A DNA stretch of 64,000 nucleotides from Diplocloster modestus (GTDB lineage: Bacteria; Bacillota; Clostridia; Lachnospirales; Lachnospiraceae). Made by a program: the position numbers and the translations under genes. Positions 32,205-41,010 of this stretch are shown here, piece after piece. How positions within the stretch are numbered: position 1 is the stretch's first letter; each line of letters begins with the position of its first letter. The stretch spans positions 1 to 64,000 of the forward strand of contig NZ_JAHQCX010000020.1 in NCBI RefSeq assembly GCF_019042245.1. The letters are read 5' to 3'. Below the pieces are notes generated by a model. That model searched no databases, was not told the origin of the DNA, and saw only the letters and a program-made list of their open reading frames with translations.

Positions 32205-32277
32205 GGGGTATTAGCTCAGTTGGTAGAGCACTTGACTTTTAATCAAGTTGTCCGGGGTTCGAATCCCCGATGCCTCA
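32205..32277 (+). tRNA. tRNA-Lys (anticodon TTT)
   Basis: Acceptor GGGGTAT/ATGCCTC, anticodon stem CTTGA/TCAAG with loop CTTTTAA, T arm CGGGG-TTCGAAT-CCCCG. Last gene of the tRNA operon. Confidence 0.95.
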
Positions 32278-32289
32278 GTAACAGAATGA

Positions 32290-32323
32290 AGCACCGGTAA
32301 CCTTTTGGTTTCCGGTGCTTTTT
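32290..32323 (+). terminator. tRNA operon terminator
   Basis: GCACCGG plus TAACC pair with GGTT and CCGGTGC around TTTT, followed by TTTTT. Confidence 0.9.
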
Positions 32324-32459
32324 CGATCATTATTACTTGTATAGGAATTTGCCTCTAACAGGGAAGAAGTCGGAGACTGCATGTAGATATGTGAGATTTT
32401 GATCATTTTTCATGGATAATGGCAGTACATAAAATGTGTGACTGTGGCGTGATTGTTGA

Positions 32460-32489
32460 TTGACAGGTATTGTCAAAAAATGGTAGTAT
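32460..32489 (+). promoter_or_regulatory. Promoter of the M60 peptidase operon with TTGACA/TGTCAA dyad
   Basis: TTGACA (32460-32465), an 18-bp spacer and TAGTAT (32484-32489). The -35 is half of a palindrome TTGACA-GGTAT-TGTCAA, a possible operator. Confidence 0.6.
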
Positions 32490-32500
32490 AAAATTTATAA

Positions 32501-32527
32501 CAGTGTTCATTAGAACACTGTTTTTTT
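32501..32527 (+). terminator. Terminator hairpin in the 5' leader of the M60 gene
   Basis: CAGTGTTC-ATTA-GAACACTG followed by seven T. It lies only about 12 nt after the -10 of the promoter, so it either acts as an attenuator or the operon has another promoter. Confidence 0.75.
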
Positions 32528-32528
32528 G

Positions 32529-32651
32529 TTTCATAGGAAAGTGCTCCTATGAAATAAAAAACGCTCCGCGGGATCGCACAGCGGCGGAAAGGAAGATGCC
32601 GCTTACGCGGCCCGCCGCAGGCGGAGAGTTTCGCAAGCGAAACTCTTTTTC
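32529..32651 (+). repeat. Dispersed structured element, copy 2
   Basis: Opens with TTTCATAGGA...TCCTATGAAA, then the shared G+C-rich core, and ends GAGTTTCGC-AAG-CGAAACTC plus TTTTT. It lies in the 5' leader, 26 nt before the M60 peptidase start. Confidence 0.8.
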
Positions 32652-32677
32652 AGCTTATAAGTAAATGAGGGAAAGGA

Positions 32678-35600
32678 ATGAGGGATTTGAGGAAAGTTAT
32701 AGCCTGGATGCTGGTGCTGCAATGTTCACTGCAGCTGTTCGCCGGCACGCCGGTTTATGCGTCTGCAGCGACGGAGACACCTGGGAAGCAGACCGAAGCG
32801 GTGCAGGACGGCCTGAACGATGCGATACCCAGTGAAACACCGGCAGGAGCGCAATCAACTCAGGCGCCGGAGAGCACACCGGCTGTCACGCCGGATACCG
32901 GATCACCTGCAGCGACACCGGAAGGAGTGAAGCCTGTCGGCACGCCGGAAGGGACAGCTCCTGATATGACAGCTGCCGGAGTGCTGCCGGCTGCGGGGCC
33001 GGAGGAGCAAAAAAACGGAGATGCTGGCAAAGAGAATGCGGGGATTAACAATACCTGCGAATTAACAGTAGAAATAGGCTTCCTATTGCCGGAGGCGAAG
33101 AAAGAGCTGAATGTTTCTATACAGCCTGAGCAGGGGGAAGCGCTCGTAAAGGCATTAGGCCCCGTAGCTGCTGACGGTACGGTTGAGAAGCAGGCTGCGG
33201 TATTCGGGCAATTGCCAACGGGAAAATACAGTTTGAAACTGTGGGGGACGGGATATGAAACCTATATCCAGCAGCTTTCGTTGGATACAAAGGGACTGTC
33301 ATACCGGGCGGCGTTCCTGAACAGCCATGAACTGGACGAGACCTACCGGGCCCTGGAAGTACATCCCGGAGTGATCGGTTACGGGGATGTGAACGGTGAT
33401 GGGAAGATCGATGATTCGGATAAGGAAGAGCTGATAGCGGCCATGATAGGGCAGGAAGCGGACAGCGCCTGTGATCTGAATGCGGACCAGCTGGTGGACT
33501 TGGCGGACCTTCAGTATTTTACAGCCAATTACCAGGCAAAACCGCTGGAAGCCGTGCCGTATCGGTCTGTTCTGACTTCAGAGATGCAGGTGCAGGTTTC
33601 TGAGCCGAATGTGATGGTAAATGGCGAATTAAAGGATATTCTGGACGATAACGGATCGTTTGTAAGTATGGGACGTGACGGAGGAGAAGAGATTACACCG
33701 GAACAGCCGGTTCAGCTGGAGATCGAGACCGGTTCTGTTGTCATGGAAGGATTCGCGATACATCCGCCGGTAAACTCTGATAACCGGATTCAGGAGGCGG
33801 AGATTACGCTTACCCTGGAGGATGGCAGTACGCTCACCTGTCCGGTACGGTCCCAAGCCGCTTATTATCGGTCCCGATCTTTAGGTCCTGAAGCGGTTAT
33901 GGAGGCGGATGGAACGATTGTTGTAAATCTGGGGAGTCAGGTCGCGGTGAAAAAGATCACGATTAAAGTGACGGATACCAGCAGCAAGAAGCTGGCGGAT
34001 ATCGCCCAGGTGGAATTTTTGAATCAGATGGAAGACCGGATTCCGGCGCCTCAGATGAATATTCCGAAGAATCTGACCGCGGAACCGGGAAGCCGGGAGA
34101 TTACGGTCAAATGGAGCCGTGAGACCAATGTGACCGGCTATGAGGTAAAAGTAGTCAGCGGGGAAAAATCCCAGGTATTTTCCACGGCGCAAAACAGTCT
34201 GAAGATCACCACATTAAATAACGATAAGCTTGAAAATAAAGTGGTCTATCAGATCAGTGTACAGTCTGTCAATGATGAGTGGCGCAGCGGTTACTCCGAA
34301 TCGATAGAAGCGGTTCCGGTAGCCAACAAGGTGCCTGACCCTCCGGAAAATGTATCGGTGGGCAGCCTGTACCGGGGCTTGAAAATTTCATGGAAGAAAA
34401 TGAAAGATACGGACTCCTATACCCTGTACTATAAGAAGGACAAAGAGAGCCAGTATCAGTCTGTTCCAGGAATAACAACTGCAACTTATACCCTGGACGA
34501 TCTGGAAAATAATGCGAAGTATTTTATTTATCTGACCGGCACCAATGAAGTGGGTACCAGCAAGGCATCTGCCATCTACACGGGAACCACGAAGAACAGC
34601 CAGGTTAAGGTTACCAGGTATCAGCTGATTAACCGCCAGAAAGAGGGAAGCTCACTGACAGATCATATCGAAAATGTCACCACGGACGGATATCTGCCAG
34701 GCAAGTATCCGGACGGCTTCGACCCGGCCTGGGTGGTGGACGGCGATTATGATACTTATTATTATTCCAATTCCAATGCCCAGTTAGCGGGAGCAACGGT
34801 TACCTTTGACCGGGAATATACGATGGATCATCTGATTCTTTCCGCTTATCAAGGGGAAGGATTCGGTTCTTTCGCGAAATGGCAGGTAATGGTATGGGAC
34901 GCGCAGGGGACGCAGACCGTGTACGGAAGCGGGGATATCGGCAAGGGCGTTACGACTGCCGGAGTGTCCGGGGCGTCGAATACCATCCAGGTAAACTTCC
35001 CCAAATCGGACGTGAAGAAGATCCGGGTTCGTTATACCAGATATTACGCGGACCCTGTTACGATATCGGAACTGAATTTCTATGAATACAGCCCGTTAGA
35101 AGATGAGATCAATGCTCTCTGGCAGGATGATTTACATATGATACTGAAAGATTCGGTTACGCTGGTGGGACTGAACGATCTGAGGGACCGGATTAATACG
35201 CCCGACGCGGTGAGCGGCGATCTGCACCCGAAGAAAGGCCTGCTGCTGCGGGAGCTGGATAACGCGATGGCGGTTCTGAACGATACCGGTTTGGACGTGC
35301 CGCTGTCCATCGATACGGCGGTATCCTCCGCATATGACAGCCAGACGGGATTCGCCGGCGGATTGAATTCCGGGCAGCCGCTTGGGGTCGCGGCGAGAAG
35401 CGGTGAAACGCTGAATGTCTATGTGGGAAGCACCGGTAAGAAAACCGGAGATAACACGAACCTGCGCCTGGTGGCCACCCAGTACCACGCGGAAGCCAGC
35501 GCCTGGTCAAAGACGGTGGCCGAAACCCTGAAGGTGGGAATGAATGAAGTGACCATTCCCCAGATCTCCAGCCTGAATATGGAACTGGGCGGATCCTTAT

Positions 35601-38008
35601 ACATCGAATATAAGGGGAACAACGCAGCTGAGAAGTACAGTGTCCGGGTGAGCGGAGGAACGGCCATACCGGTGCTGGATCTGTCGAAAACATCAGAGTC
35701 TGACAGGCTGGAGAAGATTACGGCATATGTGGAGAAGCTGATTACCTACACGGACGGATTAGAACAGAAACATTTGCAGGAGCATGAAAAAGAGGATACA
35801 AACTGTAACTTTGCGTACCGGCCTCAGGATTGCATCAATAACGCGACGGAAATCGTTCTGGACCGGGTACTGCTGTCCGTTCCGGCCACGCAGGTTCTGG
35901 CAGGGCTTGGAAAAGGCACGGCAGCAGAGCAGGCACAGCAGCTGGACCGTTCTATGGATGCCATGGAACGTATGACAGACCTTTTCTATCAGCACAAAGG
36001 GCTGGGCACCTATACGCAGGAACAAAAAAACGATCCAGATTTCCTGGCGGCCTACGGGAATAAGAATAACCTTCCGGTAACCCGGCTGAATATCCGATAC
36101 ATGAGAATGTTCAGCGGCGCGTTTATGTACGCCGGAGGAAAACATATCGGTATAGAGTTCGGCTCTGTCGGCGGCCTGTCCGCTTCTCCCTCCCTGGTCA
36201 GTGAGGAGAACGGGAAATGGTCCGGCGGAAGATTCTTCGGTTGGGGAATCGCTCATGAGATCGGACATGAAATCAATCAGAGCCAGTATGCGATAGCGGA
36301 GATCACCAACAACTATTTTTCAGTCTTGTCCCAGGCACATGATACCAATGACAGCGTCCGCTTCCAGTACAAGGATGTCTACGAGAAAGTGACATCCGGT
36401 ACAACGGGAAGAGCCGCCAATGTATTTACGGCATTGGGCATGTACTGGCAGCTGCATCTGGCCTACGATAAGGATTATAACTATAAGACCTATACGGATT
36501 ATGCGGAGCAGTTCCAAAGTCTGTTTTTCGCCCGGGTTGACGCGTACGCCCGTAACACAGCCATTGCTCCGGCGCCCGGAGGCGTAAAGCTCACCCTGGA
36601 AGGAAAAGACGTGGACAATAATCTGATGCGTCTGTCCTGCGCAGCCGCCCAAAAGGATCTGCTCTCCTTCTTTGAACACTGGGGTATGGTGCCCAATGAG
36701 GCGACCAGAGCTTATGCCGCCCAGTTTGAGAAGGAGACCAGGCCGATCTGGTATATCAATGATGAGGCCAGAGTCTACACGATCGAAGGAAATGCCTCCA
36801 CAGCCGGTCAGGCGTCAGTGCAGGCGTCCCTGGACCATGAGGGGAACTCAACCCAGGTGAAGCTGAATCTCAGTCTGCAGGGGGCGGACGCGTCGTCCAT
36901 GCTGGGTTATGAAATCAGCCGTAATGGCAAAGCGATCGCCTTTGTCACAGCCGATCAGGATCAGTATACGGATACCATCGCCACTGTGAACAACCGGGTA
37001 TTTACCTACCAAGTGACAGCCTATGACAAGTGGCTGAATGCCGCGCAGCCGGTAACGCTTGCGCCGGTTAAGATCTCCCACGACGGAAGTCTGGACAAGA
37101 CTAACTGGATCGCGGCGACGAATATGTCCTCTGAGGAAGATACGGCAGAAGTGGGAAGCGATGAGAATCCGGAACCCGGAGTGATCTCGGCGGTTGATCA
37201 AGTGATCGATCGTGATTACGGCAATTCGTATACCGGATCAGTAAAAAGCGGAAACGCTGTGATAACACTTGATTTCCAGGAACTGCTTACGGTTGCCGGC
37301 TTCAAGTACACGGCCGGAACGGACGGAACACCAATCAAGAATTACGAGATTCAGGTAAGTACAGACAACCAGAACTGGGAAACCGTGAAGATCGGAACCT
37401 TCGTTCTGGATGAAAACCGTACGGCAGTGGTTTATTTTAACAAGGAAGATGACAGCTGGCTCTATACCTATGATGCCTCCTGTCTGCGACTGACTGCAAA
37501 GAACCAGAAGCAGGTATCCGTCTCAGAAGTAGACGTGTTAGGGCCTTCCGGCGATAATGTGGAGCTGACCGACCAAGGAATCGGCATATTAAAATCCGAT
37601 TACGTACTGGATCAGAGTACAGGGGATAAAATCCCGAAAGGTTCCCTGATCTTTACCGGCGGCTATAAAGGAAATCCGGCCTACAATGCTCTGAAGCTAT
37701 ATAATCAAAAAGATGAACTGATCGAGGGGGTACAGGTGATATTTGCTGATGTTCCGGCCCACGGCGAGCTGGGAGAGACGGAAAACGGCTACTGGGTTTA
37801 TTATATAGAGCCCGATCAGCTGGATTCTGTCATGGAGGAAGGTCTCATCAAAGTACGGGCTGAACTTTACCGTGTGGATGACGCCAACACGAATCTGGGT
37901 GAGAGACTGGTAAGCGACACACTGTGGACCCAGCTGCCCGAGACCATACCGGAGATCGAACTGCAGGGATCCGGCTCCCGGTATCAGATGCAGAATCAAG
38001 TGAAATGA
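32678..38008 (+). CDS. Secreted M60 (enhancin/mucinase-like) zinc metallopeptidase with dockerin-like module
   Basis: A 1776-residue extracellular protein. Signal peptide about 1-29; Pro/Thr-rich linker to about 115; dockerin-like calcium loops at about 234-290 (DVNGDGKIDDSD and DLNADQLVDLAD); two fibronectin III-like domains (about 465-655); an F5/8-type carbohydrate-binding domain (about 670-800); the M60 catalytic region around 1040-1390 with HEIGH (His1193, Glu1194, His1197) and Glu1208; another FN3-like part and a second F5/8-like domain near 1480-1620. M60 proteases cleave glycosylated mucins. No LPXTG anchor is seen. The next gene, 17 nt on, encodes a membrane-anchored surface protein. 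Confidence 0.88.
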   Translation: MRDLRKVIAWMLVLQCSLQLFAGTPVYASAATETPGKQTEAVQDGLNDAIPSETPAGAQSTQAPESTPAVTPDTGSPAATPEGVKPVGTPEGTAPDMTAAGVLPAAGPEEQKNGDAGKENAGINNTCELTVEIGFLLPEAKKELNVSIQPEQGEALVKALGPVAADGTVEKQAAVFGQLPTGKYSLKLWGTGYETYIQQLSLDTKGLSYRAAFLNSHELDETYRALEVHPGVIGYGDVNGDGKIDDSDKEELIAAMIGQEADSACDLNADQLVDLADLQYFTANYQAKPLEAVPYRSVLTSEMQVQVSEPNVMVNGELKDILDDNGSFVSMGRDGGEEITPEQPVQLEIETGSVVMEGFAIHPPVNSDNRIQEAEITLTLEDGSTLTCPVRSQAAYYRSRSLGPEAVMEADGTIVVNLGSQVAVKKITIKVTDTSSKKLADIAQVEFLNQMEDRIPAPQMNIPKNLTAEPGSREITVKWSRETNVTGYEVKVVSGEKSQVFSTAQNSLKITTLNNDKLENKVVYQISVQSVNDEWRSGYSESIEAVPVANKVPDPPENVSVGSLYRGLKISWKKMKDTDSYTLYYKKDKESQYQSVPGITTATYTLDDLENNAKYFIYLTGTNEVGTSKASAIYTGTTKNSQVKVTRYQLINRQKEGSSLTDHIENVTTDGYLPGKYPDGFDPAWVVDGDYDTYYYSNSNAQLAGATVTFDREYTMDHLILSAYQGEGFGSFAKWQVMVWDAQGTQTVYGSGDIGKGVTTAGVSGASNTIQVNFPKSDVKKIRVRYTRYYADPVTISELNFYEYSPLEDEINALWQDDLHMILKDSVTLVGLNDLRDRINTPDAVSGDLHPKKGLLLRELDNAMAVLNDTGLDVPLSIDTAVSSAYDSQTGFAGGLNSGQPLGVAARSGETLNVYVGSTGKKTGDNTNLRLVATQYHAEASAWSKTVAETLKVGMNEVTIPQISSLNMELGGSLYIEYKGNNAAEKYSVRVSGGTAIPVLDLSKTSESDRLEKITAYVEKLITYTDGLEQKHLQEHEKEDTNCNFAYRPQDCINNATEIVLDRVLLSVPATQVLAGLGKGTAAEQAQQLDRSMDAMERMTDLFYQHKGLGTYTQEQKNDPDFLAAYGNKNNLPVTRLNIRYMRMFSGAFMYAGGKHIGIEFGSVGGLSASPSLVSEENGKWSGGRFFGWGIAHEIGHEINQSQYAIAEITNNYFSVLSQAHDTNDSVRFQYKDVYEKVTSGTTGRAANVFTALGMYWQLHLAYDKDYNYKTYTDYAEQFQSLFFARVDAYARNTAIAPAPGGVKLTLEGKDVDNNLMRLSCAAAQKDLLSFFEHWGMVPNEATRAYAAQFEKETRPIWYINDEARVYTIEGNASTAGQASVQASLDHEGNSTQVKLNLSLQGADASSMLGYEISRNGKAIAFVTADQDQYTDTIATVNNRVFTYQVTAYDKWLNAAQPVTLAPVKISHDGSLDKTNWIAATNMSSEEDTAEVGSDENPEPGVISAVDQVIDRDYGNSYTGSVKSGNAVITLDFQELLTVAGFKYTAGTDGTPIKNYEIQVSTDNQNWETVKIGTFVLDENRTAVVYFNKEDDSWLYTYDASCLRLTAKNQKQVSVSEVDVLGPSGDNVELTDQGIGILKSDYVLDQSTGDKIPKGSLIFTGGYKGNPAYNALKLYNQKDELIEGVQVIFADVPAHGELGETENGYWVYYIEPDQLDSVMEEGLIKVRAELYRVDDANTNLGERLVSDTLWTQLPETIPEIELQGSGSRYQMQNQVK

Positions 38009-38025
38009 AGGGAAGGAGAATATCA

Positions 38026-38844
38026 ATGAAAAATAGAATAATCATGATGTTGGTGCTTCTTCTCGTACTGACAATCACAGCGCCGGTGACCGTTTATGCG
38101 GATACCGTCGGGACAGGCCCATTACAATACGAGGTAACCAACCGAAATGAAATCCATATAAACCTGCAGAACCTCACGGATGAAACCATGCGGTCCTTGG
38201 ATATAGAATTGAAACTGGAAGCGGCGGCAGGGAGTGCGAAAGATATAAAATTTGACTATTCCAACCAGATCAGCAGCCGCGCCCTTGTGTATGAAGCATC
38301 TTATGATGAACAGACCGGTCTGCTGCATCTGATCGTATCGGGAAGGGAGTACCTGTTGGATGAAGGGCAGACAGAGCTTAAGATGGGGATGATCACGGTG
38401 ACGGATGAGAACCAGGCCGGCGTAAATCTAAAGATCACTCCGGAAAAATTAAATACCGCAGGAAATACCCGTGCGGTTCAGGATTTGGCGGCTGACCAGA
38501 TGCCTGAGGCATCGACCGTAGTCATACCTGCGGCCGCTGAACCGAAGCCCAGTGAAAGTCCGGTTCCGACTGTAAGTCCCGCTCCGACCGAAGAGCCTCA
38601 GGCGACGGTAAGCCCGGCCCCCACGCTCACGCCGGTTCCTACCGTAACACCCCAGACAACGCCGTCTGTAACTGAAAATCCGAAGCACAACTCCACCACT
38701 TCCGGCGGCAACTCTTCAGATCAAACACACTCGGTAAGCGCGGCCACAACAGGAGACTACAATCCGATTGCCATTTATATCGTGATCGGAGTTCTGGCGC
38801 TCGCTGCGATCGCTGCTGTGATTGTCATGCGGAGAAAAAAATAA
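38026..38844 (+). CDS. Membrane-anchored surface protein with possible cohesin-like domain
   Basis: A 272-residue protein. Signal peptide about 1-25; a beta-rich domain about 26-150 (EIHINLQNLTDETM, ASYDEQTGLLHLIVSGREYLL, TELKMGMITVTDENQ); a Pro/Thr/Ser-rich stalk with VSPAPT-type repeats (about 170-235); a terminal helix (about 245-265) followed by RRKK. The order resembles cohesin-bearing anchoring proteins, and its partner gene carries a dockerin-like module, but cohesin identity is inference from layout. No clear LPXTG; a TTGD precedes the helix. Start follows AAGGAGA. Confidence 0.65.
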   Translation: MKNRIIMMLVLLLVLTITAPVTVYADTVGTGPLQYEVTNRNEIHINLQNLTDETMRSLDIELKLEAAAGSAKDIKFDYSNQISSRALVYEASYDEQTGLLHLIVSGREYLLDEGQTELKMGMITVTDENQAGVNLKITPEKLNTAGNTRAVQDLAADQMPEASTVVIPAAAEPKPSESPVPTVSPAPTEEPQATVSPAPTLTPVPTVTPQTTPSVTENPKHNSTTSGGNSSDQTHSVSAATTGDYNPIAIYIVIGVLALAAIAAVIVMRRKK

Positions 38845-38860
38845 ACTAACATCATAAAAT

Positions 38861-38905
38861 GCACCCCGGTTGTTCTGGGTAAAGCCTCAGCCGGGGTGCT
38901 TTTCA
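38861..38905. terminator. Terminator after the M60 operon
   Basis: GCACCCCGG/CCGGGGTGC with a long loop, followed by TTTTC. It may also serve the convergent gene at 38933. Confidence 0.8.
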
Positions 38906-38932
38906 TTTAGAATATACAGGAATCAGTTCTTC

Positions 38933-39877
38933 CTAATTCTGTACCATCACAACCCTGAGATTGAACGCAGACCAGGTATTCCCAATGACATAAGCGGTAT
39001 ACATTTCGCCGGCGTTGATGGTAGTCACAAAGGACAGCAGAGGTTCGCCGGAATTAAAAGGCGGCCGGACATTGGAGATGATGATGACAGGGATTTCACG
39101 CAGCACGTTTCCATAGCGGGCTGTGTTCGTCATATAGAATTCATATTCCCCGGGCCTTGCCTGTTTGAAAGGCGTAACTTCTTTAAAGCGCACGTCGGTG
39201 AATACTACATCCCCGCCGTACAGCATCAGATCGTAGGCCGAATTATTGTAGGACATATTGGCCATGCGGAAACAGCCTGTGTTGCGCGGCATATTCTGGC
39301 AGCCCAGATCCGATACGCGCACAAGATCCAGGCCGTTGGAAGCGTCGATCACTACCATAGTAATCTTTTCCCCTGCGACAAAAGGCAGCGTCTGATTATA
39401 GAAGACCATGCGGGGACCTACCGCACTGACGATGGTGACGGGGCGGAAGCCGTCGGAAATGGTTTCGTAAGAGGAGATATTTCCGAAGCGCAGGTTACTG
39501 GCGGCCATACGGTTGCCAATGGATATGTTCAGGGGCAGGTTATTGGTTGCGGCATTCAGGAAACGTACCTGACAGGTACCCGGACGGTTAGGGCGGATCG
39601 GTCCGGGGAAGCTGGGGAATGGGCCGGGAGCTACTGGTCTGCCGCCTTCCGGAGCGATCGGTGTTTCAGGTATATTCTCCCAGGGATTGTTCGGGAATGG
39701 GAATCCCGGCTCAACGGGTTGGCCTCCTTCCGGTGCAATGGGGGGGACAGGGATATTTGCATCAGGGCCGGGAAAGACGGGTGCGCCTCCCTCAGGTGCG
39801 ACCGGTGGAACTGGTCGGTCGACTCTGCGTTCTTCTTCGTTTTGCATCTCTTCTTCGTAATTCGTATTCTCTTCCAT
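38933..39877 (-). CDS. DUF4397-like protein with Pro-rich N-terminal repeats
   Basis: A 314-residue protein. After an acidic N-terminus, residues about 20-95 hold three repeats around P-x-APEGG-x-PV with spacers rich in Pro, Phe and Gly. The rest (RFLNAATNNLPLNISIGNR, ISDGFRPVTIVSA, VVIDASNGLDLVRVSDL, ANMSYNNSAYDLMLYGG) resembles the DUF4397 beta-sandwich found in cell-envelope or spore-associated proteins. No signal peptide is evident. Start ATG follows AAGGAG. The plus-strand frame opposite is a shadow. Confidence 0.75.
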   Translation of the reverse strand: MEENTNYEEEMQNEEERRVDRPVPPVAPEGGAPVFPGPDANIPVPPIAPEGGQPVEPGFPFPNNPWENIPETPIAPEGGRPVAPGPFPSFPGPIRPNRPGTCQVRFLNAATNNLPLNISIGNRMAASNLRFGNISSYETISDGFRPVTIVSAVGPRMVFYNQTLPFVAGEKITMVVIDASNGLDLVRVSDLGCQNMPRNTGCFRMANMSYNNSAYDLMLYGGDVVFTDVRFKEVTPFKQARPGEYEFYMTNTARYGNVLREIPVIIISNVRPPFNSGEPLLSFVTTINAGEMYTAYVIGNTWSAFNLRVVMVQN

Positions 39878-40080
39878 AAAAATAGACTCCTTATAATATT
39901 ATTCCTATTATCATATGAGAAAAAAGACAATTGGTTCCCGGACCAGCGCAAAAAAATCAAACGATAATGCCCGGACTGACCGTTAAATGGTTGATGTTTG
40001 ACACAAAAAAGTGTATGATGAAGCCAATAAAAGAACGCTGGGCGCGTGTAGCTGAGGGAGATCATGAAGGAGGAAGTGTA

Positions 40081-40662
40081 ATGGAGATTTTAAAAGATTT
40101 TAAAAAGCATTTTGTTCTGGTTTCGATTTTATATATCGTATTGGGAATTGTGCTGATCATCTGGCCATCCCTGTCTCTAAAGCTGGTCTGCTATTTCTTC
40201 GGAATTATGACCGTTCTTTACGGAGTGGTACAGCTGTTTCGATATTTCAGTATAAATAAAGAATTCCGTACCTTCCAGCTGGACCTGTTTGTAGGGATCA
40301 TCTGCCTGGTATTCGGCGTCTTCGCGCTGGCGAAGCCATCGATCGTGGCTTCAATACTGCCGGTTATCGTAGGTATCTTTTTCCTGATGGAAGCTGTGAT
40401 TAAGATCCAAAATGCGCTGGGACTGAAAAAAGGCGGTTACGACCAATGGTGGACGGCTCTGGCGGTGTCCGTACTGGTAGCCGTACTGGGGATATTGCTC
40501 CTGATCAATCCGTTTAGTGCCATGAAGACCTTCGTGATCGTGATTGGAATCTGCCTGATCGCGGATGGCGCGGCCAGTTTTTGGAGTGTTTATTGTGTGT
40601 CCAAACGGGTGAAGGAATTTAAGAAGATGGAAGAGGTAATGAATGATGTACTTAACCAGTAA
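40081..40662 (+). CDS. HdeD/DUF308 family membrane protein
   Basis: A 193-residue membrane protein with six segments arranged as three repeats of the DUF308 unit (ILYIVLGIVLIIWPSLSLKL, LVFGVFALAKPSIVASILP, VAVLGILLLINPFSAMKTF). E. coli HdeD contributes to acid resistance; the role here is unknown. The ATG follows AAGGAGG. Confidence 0.85.
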   Translation: MEILKDFKKHFVLVSILYIVLGIVLIIWPSLSLKLVCYFFGIMTVLYGVVQLFRYFSINKEFRTFQLDLFVGIICLVFGVFALAKPSIVASILPVIVGIFFLMEAVIKIQNALGLKKGGYDQWWTALAVSVLVAVLGILLLINPFSAMKTFVIVIGICLIADGAASFWSVYCVSKRVKEFKKMEEVMNDVLNQ

Positions 40663-40706
40663 GGAATGCTGCCGGAGACGATTATAAAAAACATATAAAA
40701 TAGCTC

Positions 40707-40736
40707 TTGAAATTTGCAGGTACAGGATGGTATAAT
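40707..40736 (+). promoter_or_regulatory. tRNA-Leu promoter
   Basis: TTGAAA (40707-40712), an 18-bp spacer and TATAAT (40731-40736). Confidence 0.7.
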
Positions 40737-40775
40737 ATCAAAGCGGCGCTGTTCGTTATCTGGATAGCGTTTTGC

Positions 40776-40855
40776 GCGGGCATGGCGGAATTGGCAGACG
40801 CGCTAGATTTAGGTTCTAGTGGGAGACCGTGCAGGTTCAAGTCCTGTTGCCCGCA
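40776..40855 (+). tRNA. tRNA-Leu (anticodon TAG)
   Basis: Acceptor GCGGGCA/TGCCCGC, anticodon stem CTAGA/TCTAG with loop TTTAGGT, an extended variable region and T arm GCAGG-TTCAAGT-CCTGT. Confidence 0.93.
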
Positions 40856-40886
40856 TAAGTGTGAGCGACACATCATATGTGCACAG

Positions 40887-40919
40887 AATAAGGGAGTCCG
40901 ATTTTCGGGTTCCCTTATT
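40887..40919 (+). terminator. tRNA-Leu terminator
   Basis: AATAAGGGA/TCCCTTATT around a 15-nt loop; short T tract. Confidence 0.65.
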
Positions 40920-41010
40920 GTTATGAGCTAGTTTGAGGGGAAGCGATATGATTTAAGCAATCTTGATATACGGACGGACAGACTGTGACAGAACTGAATA
41001 TACCACCGTA

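Noticed and set aside
38870..39967. Long plus-strand open frame of 365 codons opposite the DUF4397-like gene
   Set aside because: It starts inside a terminator, has no ribosome site, and its translation has no sensible domain; the minus-strand frame has repeats, a fold and a good start.
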